Shown one piece after another: positions 26,798-37,088 of a stretch of DNA of 64,000 nt. How positions within the stretch are numbered: the stretch's first letter is position 1; each line of letters starts with the position of its first letter. The notes below the pieces were generated by a model. That model ran no database searches and had not been told where the DNA came from. It saw nothing but the letters and a program-made list of their open reading frames with translations. The translations under genes and the position numbers were made by a program. Origin of the DNA: Saccharobesus litoralis (GTDB lineage Bacteria; Pseudomonadota; Gammaproteobacteria; Enterobacterales; Alteromonadaceae); NCBI RefSeq assembly GCF_003063625.1, contig NZ_CP026604.1, positions 744,001 to 808,000 on the forward strand, in the 5' to 3' direction.

Positions 26798-27019
26798 GTT
26801 GGTTCTTATTAACGATATTTTTAAGGATTGTAGTAGAACAAAGTCATGCCCAGATCACAACAGGCAATGTGAACAACTTAGTGATTTGACACTTTTTATT
26901 ATAAATATAATTTTGAAAGTGTTTATTTATTACCACATATTTTATTAAAAAATTATAAATATAAAATAACTCGACTAAATTGTTAAACAGCAATTAATTA
27001 AAGGAATAGGAATACACCC

Positions 27020-27841
27020 ATGCAAAAAATATCTCGATTACTTGCAATCACAACAACAAGTTTTTGTTTGTTGTTTAATACAGTTGCACAAGCCAAGTCA
27101 TCACAAGTCATAACCACAGAGCAAGTTGATTGGGGCTATTTAAACCCATTACGCGGCGATAAAAGCCCAGCCGCGGCAGACTTATGGGGAGATAGAACTC
27201 AAAACACAGCAACTGGCATGTTAGTCAAATTCAAAAAGGGCTTTGCTTCACCGCCGCATATCCATAATATTTCTTATCGTGGTGTGGTAATAAAAGGCTT
27301 AATGCACAATGCTGATCCGCATGCCGGAAAAATGTGGATGGGGCCTGGCTCGTATTGGACACAGCCAGCTGGCCATGACCATATCACTGCCGCCAACAGC
27401 GTGGAAAACCTTATTTACTTAGAAATTGACAGCGGTCCTTACCTTGTTAAACCGTCAAATCATGCTTTTGACAATGGTGAAAAGCCAGTCAATGTTGATC
27501 ATAGCAACCTAGTCTGGCTCGACGCTCAAGATATTAAATTTCTACCGAGCAATGGCGCGCAAGTGGCCAGCCTTTGGCAAAGTAAATCTTCTAGCAAATT
27601 AACGGGTTCCTTAATTAAACTGCAAGCAGGATTTAATGGCACACTAACCGTCAATGCTAACGAGTTTAAAGCCGTTGTGATCAGTGGCGCAATTAACTAC
27701 GCCTCAGAAGAAACTAAAACGCCACTCAAATTAAATACAGCCAGCTTTTTCAGTTCAACAGGTCGTTTTGCTCACCAAGTAAAAACCAAGCAAGAAACCC
27801 TTATTTACGTGCGCAGTGATGGATTGTTTAACCTAGAATAA
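27020..27841 (+). CDS. Secreted cupin protein (DUF4437-like)
   Basis: The 273-residue protein has a signal peptide (about residues 5-25, ending AQAKS) and two cupin-like halves. The first holds FASPPHIHNISYRGVVIKG with two His, and GPGSYWTQPAGHDHITAA, which supply the typical metal ligands. The second half (FNGTLTVNANEFKAVVISG) lacks the His cluster and looks degenerate. DUF4437 cupins are mostly uncharacterised; a periplasmic metal-dependent or binding role is possible. The ribosome site is AAGGAATAGGAAT upstream. The gene stands alone with a terminator after it. Confidence 0.78.
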   Translation: MQKISRLLAITTTSFCLLFNTVAQAKSSQVITTEQVDWGYLNPLRGDKSPAAADLWGDRTQNTATGMLVKFKKGFASPPHIHNISYRGVVIKGLMHNADPHAGKMWMGPGSYWTQPAGHDHITAANSVENLIYLEIDSGPYLVKPSNHAFDNGEKPVNVDHSNLVWLDAQDIKFLPSNGAQVASLWQSKSSSKLTGSLIKLQAGFNGTLTVNANEFKAVVISGAINYASEETKTPLKLNTASFFSSTGRFAHQVKTKQETLIYVRSDGLFNLE

Positions 27842-27873
27842 ACAAAGATTACACGACTCAACGACAATATTAT

Positions 27874-27919
27874 CAGCAGTATCGGCTTTCATACAGTGCC
27901 TATACTGCTGTCATTTTTT
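27874..27919 (+). terminator. Terminator after the cupin gene
   Basis: CAGCAGTAT and ATACTGCTG pair over a loop of 19 bases and are followed by TCATTTTTTA. Moderate, because the loop is long. Confidence 0.6.
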
Positions 27920-27974
27920 AAAATGCAATTGAGCGACATACAGTGTTAATTCATACCGCTCTAATTCACACGCG

Positions 27975-29093
27975 TTAATTATGTACTGCGAGATCTGCCG
28001 CCACATAAGGCATACCATGCGCAAGCGCGACTGCTTGATTGGTCAACTGCCCTTTATATACATTTAAGCCTTGTAAAAAAAACGCATCTTGTTGCAGTGC
28101 GGGCAATATCCCTTTATTAACTAACGCCAAAACATATGGCAAGGTAGCGTTATTTAAAGCGAAAGTCGACGTACGAGCGACACCTCCAGGCATATTAGCC
28201 ACGCAATAGTGAACTACGCCATCAACCACATAAGTTGGATCTTGATGGGTAGTGGGTTTTGAGGTGGCAAAGCAACCACCTTGATCAATAGCCACATCTA
28301 CCAGCACACTGCCAGCCTTCATTTTTTTTACAAGCTGGTGATTAACCAGTTTAGGCGCAGCAGCACCAGGTACTAACACAGCACCTATTACTAAATCAGC
28401 TTGCGTCACCACATCTTCAATTGTTTGGCTATTTGAATATAAGGTTTTAAGCCGTCCGTTAAACTCAACGTCTAATTGACGTAGGCGCGGCAAAGCTCGG
28501 TCTATAATAACCACATCAGCCCCCATGCCAATCGCCACTTTTGCCGCATTCGCCCCCACAACACCGCCACCTATAATAACCACTTTTGCTGGCGCTACAC
28601 CTGGCACACCGGCTAATAGCACACCCAATCCGCCTTGGGCTTTTTGCAAATGATAGGCCCCCGCCTGAATAGACATTCTACCCGCAACTTCGCTCATGGG
28701 AGCCAGCAAAGGTAATGAACCCTGTTTATCAGTAACGGTTTCGTAGGCAATACAGGTTGCTTTTGATTCAAGCAATAGCTGAGTTTGTTGTCTATCAGGT
28801 GCTAAATGTAAATAAGTAAACAAAGCTTGTCCTGCGTTTAGCATTTGGCATTCTTGCGGCTGTGGCTCTTTTACTTTGATGATCAATTCGGCGTCACTAA
28901 ATACCTGTTTGGCAGATTTAACAATACTAGCCCCAACATCAAGGTATTCTTGATTGCAAAAACCACTACCAATACCCGCATTCTCCTCGATTATCACGCT
29001 ATGACCATTTTGCACAATCTCATTGACAGATGCTGGGGTTAAACCGACACGATATTCATGGTTTTTAATTTCTTTAGGTACACCAACTAACAT
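27975..29093 (-). CDS. ald: Alanine dehydrogenase
   Basis: A 372-residue enzyme that reversibly converts L-alanine and NAD to pyruvate, ammonia and NADH in the cytoplasm. Family marks are present from the N-terminus on: MLVGVPKEIKNHEYRVGLTP with the substrate-binding Arg, VKEPQP near residue 73, the catalytic His in FTYLHLAPD near residue 95, the NAD motif VIIGGGVVGANAA near residue 174, and DVAIDQGGCFATSKPT with the active Asp near residue 270. Length is normal (about 371). It is divergent from the molybdenum hydroxylase pair and seems to be monocistronic. Confidence 0.96.
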   Translation of the reverse strand: MLVGVPKEIKNHEYRVGLTPASVNEIVQNGHSVIIEENAGIGSGFCNQEYLDVGASIVKSAKQVFSDAELIIKVKEPQPQECQMLNAGQALFTYLHLAPDRQQTQLLLESKATCIAYETVTDKQGSLPLLAPMSEVAGRMSIQAGAYHLQKAQGGLGVLLAGVPGVAPAKVVIIGGGVVGANAAKVAIGMGADVVIIDRALPRLRQLDVEFNGRLKTLYSNSQTIEDVVTQADLVIGAVLVPGAAAPKLVNHQLVKKMKAGSVLVDVAIDQGGCFATSKPTTHQDPTYVVDGVVHYCVANMPGGVARTSTFALNNATLPYVLALVNKGILPALQQDAFFLQGLNVYKGQLTNQAVALAHGMPYVAADLAVHN

Positions 29094-29368
29094 AGCACAC
29101 GCCCCTTATGAGAATTCACTTTTCAGCTTTAAAACAACAGGTTCTATATATGAGTATAGACCTTTTAATGGGATCGTATTTTCGAAAGTAAAAGATAAGA
29201 CAATAGAAAGGACTTCCTTTGATCGAGTTGATCTTTATCGTAATTAGATAAAGTTAGGTAAAGAACAGTTTCATGCATTGCGCTTTGTATTGATTTAGCT
29301 AGATTGGTAAAAATTGTTTATTACATACAAAAATATAACAAATCAGTCATAAGAGCACCGGAGCCAAG

Positions 29369-29851
29369 ATGCCTAATACAATCAATATCAACGGACAGAA
29401 CATTGCCATAGACGTAGATGAAAATATGCCACTACTATGGTTTTTACGAGACACTCTTGAAAAAACTGGCACCAAATTTGGCTGCGGCATGGGGGTATGT
29501 GGTGCTTGTACGGTATTGGTTGATGGCCAAGCCACTCGGTCTTGCATTATGCCTTTATCTGCCTTAACCAATAAAAGTGTGATCACTATCGAAGGTCTAT
29601 CGGCAAAAGGCGATCACCCATTACAAAAAGCGTGGATCGCGCATAATGTCCCGCAATGCGGATATTGTCAGGCTGGGCAAATTATGAATGCCGCTAGTTT
29701 GTTAAATAGCAACCCAAGTCCAAGTGATAGCGAAATTGATACAGCCATGGCGGGCAACATATGTCGCTGTGGTACCTATCAAAGGATCAAACAAGCCATT
29801 AAGGCCGCAAGTGATGAAAGCCAAATCATCCAGACAAAACAGGAGCTTTGA
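29369..29851 (+). CDS. [2Fe-2S] subunit of a molybdenum hydroxylase (IorA-like)
   Basis: The 160-residue protein carries two [2Fe-2S] sites: the plant ferredoxin-type [16 protein letters not shown] near residues 38-53 with a further Cys in ATRSCIMPL, and the C-terminal helical site [13 protein letters not shown] and [12 protein letters not shown]. This is the small subunit of the xanthine dehydrogenase family, here of the isoquinoline 1-oxidoreductase alpha type, which passes electrons from the molybdenum site. The stop overlaps the start of the large subunit by four bases (ATGA at 29848-29851). No FAD subunit is present, as in IorAB-type enzymes, so a cytochrome may accept electrons. Confidence 0.93.
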   Translation: MPNTININGQNIAIDVDENMPLLWFLRDTLEKTGTKFGCGMGVCGACTVLVDGQATRSCIMPLSALTNKSVITIEGLSAKGDHPLQKAWIAHNVPQCGYCQAGQIMNAASLLNSNPSPSDSEIDTAMAGNICRCGTYQRIKQAIKAASDESQIIQTKQEL

Positions 29852-32049
29852 TCATGGACAATCAAGTAAAAGAATTACTCAACGACTATACGGGTTACAA
29901 AGGTATTTCACGCAGAAGCTTTATCAAATCCATGTCGGCAACCTCAGGTGGACTATTGTTAGGCGTCAGCTTACCAAGCCTTTCTGTCACCCAAGAGCAG
30001 GGGCATTTTTCGCCAAATGCCTTTGTTCATTTATATGAAAATGGTGATCTAATTTTGTATTGTGGCCGCTGTGAAATGGGGCAAGGCATTAGCACCGCTT
30101 TACCTGGTGCAGTTGCCGATGAAATGGACGCTGATTGGAGCCGTGTCATCGTAAAACAAGCCGACGGCGATGCCGAAAAATATGGCCCACAAAACACAGG
30201 GGGATCGGCCAGCATTCGTAAAATGTTAACCCCAATGCGCGAAGCGGGTGCAGCCGCGCGATTAATGCTAATCAGCGCCGCGGCCAAAGTTTGGAATACA
30301 TCTGTCGACAATTGTTTTACACAAGCGCATTTTGTTCACAATAAGGTTAACGGCCAACAACTCGGCTATGGTCAATTAGCCAGTTTAGCAGCGGCTGTTG
30401 CGGTGCCCAGCAAGCCAAAATTAAAATCGAGAGAAGAATTTAAACTGCTTGGCACCGAGTTTCCGCGACATGATGTACCAATGGTTATTTCAGGCAAACG
30501 CCAATATGGCGTTGACGCTAAAATACCTAACATGCAATACGCAGCCATTACACACTGCCCCGTCATGGGCGGTAAATTAAAATCTGTTGATAAATCGGCA
30601 GCATTGGCGATTAAAGGCGTTAGCCACGTAATCGAAATACAACCCTTTGCTGATCCATTTGGTTCTCTTGGTGGTGTTGCAGTTGTCGCCAATAATAGTT
30701 GGACAGCCCAACAAGCGGTCAAACAGCTTAAAATAGAATGGGACAAAGGCGAACACGCAAGCTACAACACCCAAGAATACAAAAAAATGCTGGTTGAAAA
30801 TGTCGAGAAACCAGCAAAAGTCATCAAACAAAAAGGCAAGGTGACTAACGCACTAGCCAATGCCGCTATCACTCATGAAGCAACCTATACCGGTGGACAC
30901 TTATGTCATGCCCCAATGGAGCCCAATGCGAGTGCGGTTTGGGTCAAAAATGATGGTACTTGCGAAATATGGGCCGCCACCCAACACCCTGAGAATATTC
31001 AAAAAGTAGTGAGTAAATATTTAGGCATAGACGCCAAAGCGGTAACCGTACATGTGATGATATGCGGCGGCGCATTTGGTCGTAAATCCAAGCCTGACTA
31101 TGTACAAGAAGCCGCGGCCATATCACAAGCCATCAAAGCTCCGGTACAGTTAACTTGGACGCGTGAAGAAGATATGCGCACGGGTTACTACCATTCGATT
31201 AATGCACAGCATATTAAAGCTGGCATTAATCAAAATGGGCAATTAGACGCGTGGTTGCACCGAATTGCGTTTCCTTCTATCAATACCTTGTTTGACCCTA
31301 GCCTCCAACGCGCACCGCAAAAAGCACTGGGGCAAATCAACAATCATCCGTTTGACATAAAAAACTTCCAATCAGAATCAGGTATAGCGCCCGCTCACAC
31401 CCGTATTGGTTGGTATCGCGCGGTTTACGCTATTTTCTTAGGCTTTGCTTACGGCACTTTTATTGACGAACTCGCCCATAAAGCAGGGCAAAGTCCCATC
31501 GCGTTACTCAATAATATTTATGATAACGTTAAAAACAAAAAGCTAAAAAAAATAGGACAACGTTCAAAAGCCGTGTTAGCGCTAGCCGCTGAAAAGTCTG
31601 GCTATGGTAAAACCCTTCCGCCAGGAGAAGGCATTGGCATTGCCGTACACTATAGCTTTTTCTCTCATGTTGCCATGGCAGTACATGTCAAAGTAGTTGG
31701 CGATAACATCCAAGTGCTTAATGTTGATTGTGCAGTGGATTGCGGCCAAGTATTAAACCTAGATGGCGCTAAAGCGCAAATGGAAGGCGCTGTCGTAATG
31801 GGAATGAGTTTAGCCATGCATACTGAAATTCAGTTTAAACAAGGCGCAGTGGTTAACTCTAATTTTCACGATTATCCCGTATTGCGAATTACCGATATGC
31901 CGCAAGTTAATGTGCACTTTATTGATTCCCCAGCCCCTGCAACGGGTTTAGGCGAACCCGGCGTGGCGCCTTTTGCGCCAGCGCTGAGCAATGCCGTATT
32001 TGCAGCAAGCGGTAAACGCTATCGTGATCTGCCGTTTAAAAATGTTTAA
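29848..32049 (+). CDS. Molybdopterin-binding subunit of an IorB-like hydroxylase
   Basis: A 733-residue large subunit of the aldehyde/xanthine oxidoreductase superfamily. A twin-arginine signal ([19 protein letters not shown], residues 20-40) sends the folded complex to the periplasm. Characteristic text includes [56 protein letters not shown] for the molybdenum cofactor, and [10 protein letters not shown] with [19 protein letters not shown] near the end, where the Glu of GLGEPG is the usual catalytic base. Length fits the IorB group. The substrate, an aldehyde or N-heterocycle, is unknown. A role in polysaccharide breakdown cannot be shown. Confidence 0.92.
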   Translation: MIMDNQVKELLNDYTGYKGISRRSFIKSMSATSGGLLLGVSLPSLSVTQEQGHFSPNAFVHLYENGDLILYCGRCEMGQGISTALPGAVADEMDADWSRVIVKQADGDAEKYGPQNTGGSASIRKMLTPMREAGAAARLMLISAAAKVWNTSVDNCFTQAHFVHNKVNGQQLGYGQLASLAAAVAVPSKPKLKSREEFKLLGTEFPRHDVPMVISGKRQYGVDAKIPNMQYAAITHCPVMGGKLKSVDKSAALAIKGVSHVIEIQPFADPFGSLGGVAVVANNSWTAQQAVKQLKIEWDKGEHASYNTQEYKKMLVENVEKPAKVIKQKGKVTNALANAAITHEATYTGGHLCHAPMEPNASAVWVKNDGTCEIWAATQHPENIQKVVSKYLGIDAKAVTVHVMICGGAFGRKSKPDYVQEAAAISQAIKAPVQLTWTREEDMRTGYYHSINAQHIKAGINQNGQLDAWLHRIAFPSINTLFDPSLQRAPQKALGQINNHPFDIKNFQSESGIAPAHTRIGWYRAVYAIFLGFAYGTFIDELAHKAGQSPIALLNNIYDNVKNKKLKKIGQRSKAVLALAAEKSGYGKTLPPGEGIGIAVHYSFFSHVAMAVHVKVVGDNIQVLNVDCAVDCGQVLNLDGAKAQMEGAVVMGMSLAMHTEIQFKQGAVVNSNFHDYPVLRITDMPQVNVHFIDSPAPATGLGEPGVAPFAPALSNAVFAASGKRYRDLPFKNV

Positions 32050-32100
32050 ATAGCGGGATATAAATCAGCAACTTACGAATGAAAACAAGGCCAACTGGCT

Positions 32101-32688
32101 TTAGCGCATTGCCAGTTTGTCTAATAAGTTTTGCCGTACTCCAGGCCATTCATGCTGAATAATACTGTACAGCACAGAGTCTCGTACGCGGCCATTGGGC
32201 ATTACCATATGGCTGCGTAGTATGCCCTCTTGCTTAGCGCCTAAGCGTTCAATAGCATTGCGTGACGCTCGGTTAAAATAGTCGGTTAGCAATTCAACTC
32301 GATTAAATTCGAGCCTTTCAAATACATGTTGTAGCAACAAATACTTAGCTTCTGTATTAACCGCTGTTTTTTGAAAAGATTGCGCAACAAAGGTAAAGCC
32401 GATTTCCACTCTTTTATGCAACCAATCCGCTTTCATTAATCGTGTTGAGCCGACAACTTGATTACTGGCTTGATCAACAATAGCAAACGGCAAAGCGTGC
32501 CCCTCAGTAACAGCCTGTTGAGCGTCATCGAAAAAGACATCTAAATGATCAGGATGTGGCACTAAGGTGACAAACAATTTCCATAACTCGCCATCGTTAA
32601 TAACCTGTAGAATACCTTGATAATGATCGCGACTCAAAGGCTCCAAGCGTATGGTTTGTCCAGATAATATTTGTGTTTCAAAATGCAT
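32101..32688 (-). CDS. RimJ/RimL-type GNAT acetyltransferase
   Basis: A 195-residue GNAT of the type that acetylates ribosomal protein N-termini or antibiotics. It begins IRLEPLSRDHYQGILQVI, carries VVGSTRLMKADWLHKRVEIG as the central strands, and ends with the family segment FERLEFNRVELLTDYFNRASRNAIERLGAKQEG, including the N-x-x-S-x-x-A-x-x-x-x-G pattern. The substrate is unknown. It converges on the molybdenum hydroxylase gene with a 51-base gap. Confidence 0.88.
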   Translation of the reverse strand: MHFETQILSGQTIRLEPLSRDHYQGILQVINDGELWKLFVTLVPHPDHLDVFFDDAQQAVTEGHALPFAIVDQASNQVVGSTRLMKADWLHKRVEIGFTFVAQSFQKTAVNTEAKYLLLQHVFERLEFNRVELLTDYFNRASRNAIERLGAKQEGILRSHMVMPNGRVRDSVLYSIIQHEWPGVRQNLLDKLAMR

Positions 32689-33181
32689 TATTTTACCCCC
32701 TAATCCCTCTGCCCTAGCTAAAACTGCAGCACAGGATAAGGTACTTTATTACCTATAGTCAAAGCTATCAGGTTTTAGGGGCAGGTTTCCTGTTCCAAAC
32801 GAAACCTAAGTACTTACATCCATGTAAGCAAAGTCGAGAGTAAGCGCTGACAATGAACCATAAGGCCTGAGCGAGAAGACTGTATTAACAACCAACTTAA
32901 GCTCACTTATATAAAATAAAGGCAGAGGTTAAATAAATCAGACAAATGCGCTTAACAAGGATTAGAAAAATAGCATATATTTTTCATTAACTTAGCACTC
33001 TAACAACGCCTAATTGTAGCGACAACGTACATTTATTTACAATTTTAATACAATATATCCTACCTAACCCACCACATTTGTATTATATTATTACCAAGTT
33101 ATTTATCCTTTTAGAATTAGAAACCAAAGCAATGATGTTACAGGCAGCCAAGGAGGTAGCCACAAAGCAAAGAGAAATAGC
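32689..33181. other. Intergenic region with repeat blocks
   Basis: No gene is visible. Two dispersed repeats are present: 32780-32818 (inverted match to 17337-17372) and 32847-32890 (inverted match to 26190-26232). The part next to 33182 presumably contains the promoter of the chemoreceptor/sulfatase pair; an AAGGAGGTAG site lies near 33149, 28 bases upstream of the start. Confidence 0.5.
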
Positions 33182-35188
33182 ATGTTAATATTGAGCAATA
33201 TCAGGTTACTGCCTCGCATTATCGTCATCATTTTACTGCCACTTGCCGTTGTAAGTTGGTTATCGTATGAGCGCGTTGATAACGCCCTACAAAAACAAAA
33301 TAACCTGCAAGATATTTCAACCTTAATGACGTTGATTAACGAGTCATCGCAATTATTAACCGCGCTACAAGACGAACGCGATTATTCCTTTGGTTATTTT
33401 CATAGTAAAAAACAGCGCTATTCCCGTGAAGTTGAACAAGCCCGTAAGTCAACCGATAAACAAATTAGCAGCTTTAACTTTTACGTTAGCAACCACCCTC
33501 AATTACAGGATTTACCGCGTTTCTATAACAAACTTGTGCAATTTCAAGAAACCTTTAATGAACTTAATACAGTGCGCGATGCGGTCGAACAACTTAAAAA
33601 CAAGGTATCTGATTCTCGCTATACCTTCAGAACTTACAAAGACCGTAACCTTAAACTGATCAACCTAGTTGAAGAAATTATCTCGTTGGCAGACAACAAA
33701 CGCTTGTCGGTCACTGCCACAAATTTACACGCCTTAATGCAAATTAAAGATATTACATCCGAAATGCGCGGCGTTATTTTTAGCGCCGCATTAGGTAGAG
33801 GTACTTTTGGTGTTGGGCGCTTTCGCCACTTTATCAATATTGAAGCCGTTCAAGCAGAGTACAAATCAAAATTATTACGTAATGGCTCAGAAGAAGTGCG
33901 GGCAATTATCACAAACGATAGTCAATTAGCTTCACAAAAAGAAGCTATCGCCTTTATTAATCAAATGAAATATATGCTTGATAAACCGATTGATATGGAA
34001 GCGACCCACTACTTTGAAATAATGAGTCAATTACTCGCGACTTACAATCAAGCTCAACAGCAAATTCTGAATGAAATTTCCAACTCTTTATCTGAACAGC
34101 AACAGCAAGCCAACAGCAATTTATGGTTTACGCTAAGTGTATTAATGACTTTAGTTACACTGATTAGTTTAATTTCTTACTTTATTGTACGCAGTATTAA
34201 TCGCCCACTGGCCGCTTTAGTCAAAACCTGTCGCTATATCTCTCAATCTAAAGATATGGGACATAGAGTTGAATCAAAAGGTTCTGACGAAATAGCTGAA
34301 GTCGCGCAAGCGTTGAATAGCTTATTAGACAACGTCGACCAAGCTGTAAAGCAAGTTTACCAGCAAACCCATATCGTAACCGACGTGACAAGCCAAGTCG
34401 CTAGCGCCATGCAAACCACATTGCAGTCTACCGATAGCCAAAATCAAGCCACCGACAATGTATCTGTCGCCATGAACGAAATGACAGCCTCAATTAGCGA
34501 AGTCGCACAAAACTCACAACTGACGTCAGATGCAGTACAACGCGCCCATTCTACCTCGGTACAAAGTGCCGAAAAAGCCGACCAAAGCCGGCATTTAATG
34601 TTAGAACTAATCAATGAACTCGGTAATACATCGCAAGTCGTCGAGCGCCTCAATGATGAAACCAACACGATTAGCTCGGTGCTCAATGTTATCCAAGGTA
34701 TTGCTGAACAAACAAACTTACTCGCATTAAATGCAGCAATTGAAGCCGCTCGTGCCGGCGAGCAAGGCCGTGGCTTTGCCGTTGTCGCTGACGAAGTACG
34801 CGGGTTAGCTAGCCGAACACAAGAATCGACCAAACAAATTAGTGATCAAATAGAAGCATTACAGGCGGGTTCGCACAGTGCAGTTACTAACATGGGGCGT
34901 TTACAAACCAAAGGTGAAGAAGCGGTCACTGCGGTTGTCGACAGCGTACAAGCTTTCGCGGAAATGAAAGACGAATTAGACACCATTTCTGGCATGTCGA
35001 GCCAAATAGCCACTGCCGCCGAGGAACAAAATTGCGTCGCCAATGAAATAAACGAGCGCATTCACCACATAAAACATGACGCCGAGCAAATGGCAGAGCA
35101 CGCGCATTCTGCTGAAAAGTCTTGTGATAAATTAGTTACCACTGGCGATACGCTACGCAGTTGTGTTGATCAGTTTCAAGTTAGTTAG
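33182..35188 (+). CDS. Methyl-accepting chemotaxis protein with NIT-type sensor domain
   Basis: The 668-residue receptor has a first membrane helix (residues 9-27), a large periplasmic helical domain (about 30-310) beginning [16 protein letters not shown] that resembles the nitrate/nitrite-sensing NIT domain, a second membrane helix (about 318-338, [20 protein letters not shown]), a HAMP domain with [20 protein letters not shown], and a long signalling domain whose hairpin tip reads [38 protein letters not shown]. It should direct swimming through CheA/CheW. The next gene, a sulfatase, starts only 9 bases after its stop, so chemotaxis may be coordinated with sulfated-glycan use. The ligand is unknown, and NIT similarity alone does not prove nitrate sensing. 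Confidence 0.93.
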   Translation: MLILSNIRLLPRIIVIILLPLAVVSWLSYERVDNALQKQNNLQDISTLMTLINESSQLLTALQDERDYSFGYFHSKKQRYSREVEQARKSTDKQISSFNFYVSNHPQLQDLPRFYNKLVQFQETFNELNTVRDAVEQLKNKVSDSRYTFRTYKDRNLKLINLVEEIISLADNKRLSVTATNLHALMQIKDITSEMRGVIFSAALGRGTFGVGRFRHFINIEAVQAEYKSKLLRNGSEEVRAIITNDSQLASQKEAIAFINQMKYMLDKPIDMEATHYFEIMSQLLATYNQAQQQILNEISNSLSEQQQQANSNLWFTLSVLMTLVTLISLISYFIVRSINRPLAALVKTCRYISQSKDMGHRVESKGSDEIAEVAQALNSLLDNVDQAVKQVYQQTHIVTDVTSQVASAMQTTLQSTDSQNQATDNVSVAMNEMTASISEVAQNSQLTSDAVQRAHSTSVQSAEKADQSRHLMLELINELGNTSQVVERLNDETNTISSVLNVIQGIAEQTNLLALNAAIEAARAGEQGRGFAVVADEVRGLASRTQESTKQISDQIEALQAGSHSAVTNMGRLQTKGEEAVTAVVDSVQAFAEMKDELDTISGMSSQIATAAEEQNCVANEINERIHHIKHDAEQMAEHAHSAEKSCDKLVTTGDTLRSCVDQFQVS

Positions 35189-35196
35189 GAAAAATA

Positions 35197-36648
35197 ATGA
35201 ATAAAAATATTAAGCGTTTATTAGGCGCAACACTCGTCAACACCTTGGCTTTGAGCTCGCTTTTTATGTGCTCTTCAACTTTAGCGGCCAATGACAAGGA
35301 TAAATTAAACGTATTAATGATCGCTATTGACGACATGAACAATTGGCCAACATCTTGGGGCGGCAAAGCCATTACCCCCAATATTGATCGCCTAGCGGCA
35401 GAAGGTGTGCAGTTTGCGAATGCCCATGCCGCGGTTCCCGCTTGTAACCCATCGCGTGTTGCAATATTAACCGGCTTGCGACCAGAAGTGACAGGGCAGT
35501 ACACCAACAAAGGTAATTTTAGAAAATTAAAAAACAATAAAGATTTAGTTACCTTGCCACAGTTAATGCGTAAAAACGGCTATGAAGCCGTAGCTGCCGG
35601 TAAAATTTTCCATCACCCACACGGTATGGGCGCCAAAGCCAATCCAATGTCTGATCCTATTTCATGGGACTATCAAGGCCGAACACGCACAGGGGCTGCG
35701 GGCCACAAAATGTTTTTAGATAAAAACAATCATGCAGCATGGTTAAATGGTGCAAGTGAATTTAACGGTTTACCTATTACTGACTACATTCGCAAATTCG
35801 GTGTATGGGGTGTATCGAACGAAACAACTGAACAAACAGGTGACTGGCAAACAGCAGAATATTGCGCCGATTATATGAAAAAAGCGAGTGACAAACCTTT
35901 CTTTCTTGCATGCGGCATATCACGCCCTCATTCACCACAAATAGCACCGAAAAAGTACTTCGACCTGTACCCTATTGACGAAATTGAATTACCGACCTTT
36001 TTCGCCAGTGATATGGACGACATTGCACAGCAAGGTAAAACTAATTTTTCCAGCGGCTTTGCGCAAAAGGTCATGAGTGATAAAGATGAATGGAAGCGAG
36101 CAGTACAAGGCTACTTAGCCAGTGTTAGCTTTGCGGATGCTGTTATTGGTCGCATGCTAAAGGGCTTAGAAGAAAGTCCACATAAAGACAACACACTAGT
36201 CGTGCTTTGGAGTGACCATGGTTTTCATTTAGGCACCAAACAACGTTGGGAAAAATTTTCACTGTGGAATGATGCAACTCATTCACCATTTATTATTAAA
36301 ATGCCTAACGGTAAAGCGAGCAAAATAACCAAACCCGTTTCACTCATTGATATTTATCCGACACTGGTTGATGTTTTACAGCTTGAAAATGCGCCTAAAC
36401 TGTCAGGCAATAGCTTAACGCCGCTGATGACGAACCCGCATATAAATTGGGATAAACCGGCCATCATTACTTACAACAAAGGCAATAGCTCAATTCGCCT
36501 TGATAACTGGAATTACATAAGACGTTCTCGCGGTCAAGAAGAGTTATATGATCTAGCAACGGATCCAAATGAATACACTAACTTAGCCGAGCAGAAAAAA
36601 TATAAAGATGTAATAAAACGCCTAAAAGCCTATTTACCACACGAGTAA
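35197..36648 (+). CDS. Secreted sulfatase, family S1 (iduronate-2-sulfatase-like)
   Basis: A signal peptide (about residues 5-31) precedes a 450-residue sulfatase with LNVLMIAIDDMNNWP (Asp45, Asp46) and the signature CNPSRVAILTG at Cys83, to be converted to formylglycine. AAGKIFHHPHG and WSDHGFHLGTKQRWEKFSLW give further active-site His, Asp and Lys residues. The DDMNNW start, FFLACGISRPHSP and KFSLWNDATH stretches are those of the iduronate-2-sulfatase-like group (S1_7). It should remove sulfate from uronic acid or rhamnose units of ulvan-type glycans. GGAAAAATA lies before the ATG and the gene follows the chemoreceptor by 8 bases, implying cotranscription. Confidence 0.93.
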   Translation: MNKNIKRLLGATLVNTLALSSLFMCSSTLAANDKDKLNVLMIAIDDMNNWPTSWGGKAITPNIDRLAAEGVQFANAHAAVPACNPSRVAILTGLRPEVTGQYTNKGNFRKLKNNKDLVTLPQLMRKNGYEAVAAGKIFHHPHGMGAKANPMSDPISWDYQGRTRTGAAGHKMFLDKNNHAAWLNGASEFNGLPITDYIRKFGVWGVSNETTEQTGDWQTAEYCADYMKKASDKPFFLACGISRPHSPQIAPKKYFDLYPIDEIELPTFFASDMDDIAQQGKTNFSSGFAQKVMSDKDEWKRAVQGYLASVSFADAVIGRMLKGLEESPHKDNTLVVLWSDHGFHLGTKQRWEKFSLWNDATHSPFIIKMPNGKASKITKPVSLIDIYPTLVDVLQLENAPKLSGNSLTPLMTNPHINWDKPAIITYNKGNSSIRLDNWNYIRRSRGQEELYDLATDPNEYTNLAEQKKYKDVIKRLKAYLPHE

Positions 36649-37088
36649 TAAGAACAAACAGAGTTAATCCGGCTTTCTTTGTCTGAATTTCTTTGTCAGG
36701 ATTTCTTTTTCTTAACCTTAGTCTTGCTTTGGCATATCAAGCTGCTCATGGCTTGATATGCTGCACAGGCATTTTAATTCTTATCATCAATCTAGCTAGC
36801 CTTGGCTAAAGTACCTCACCTTCTAACCCTGCAAGCCCCCTCGCGCCATTAGATCAAGCTGAATTCATTGACCAGCAAACCAATATCACATAGTGCAATC
36901 ACAAAATATTTCATAATTCTATACCCGTTCTGCGCAATATCATCGCAAATCCATATATACAAGACCAATCCATTATAGAAACCATCAACATTCATAACAA
37001 ATCAATATTGATCCATTTCAATCTTTTATTATCATTACAAGCGATATTTTAACCAAATTTAAACAAATGTAACTTTGGATAGTCAATA
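36649..37088. other. Intergenic region before the tandem lyases
   Basis: Apart from the hairpin at 36732-36761, no feature was recognised; the AT-rich right half presumably holds the lyase promoter. Confidence 0.5.
36732..36761 (+). terminator. Hairpin after the sulfatase gene
   Basis: GCATATCAAGC and GCTTGATATGC form a perfect 11-bp stem with an 8-base loop. There is no immediate T run, so termination is only likely. Confidence 0.5.
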
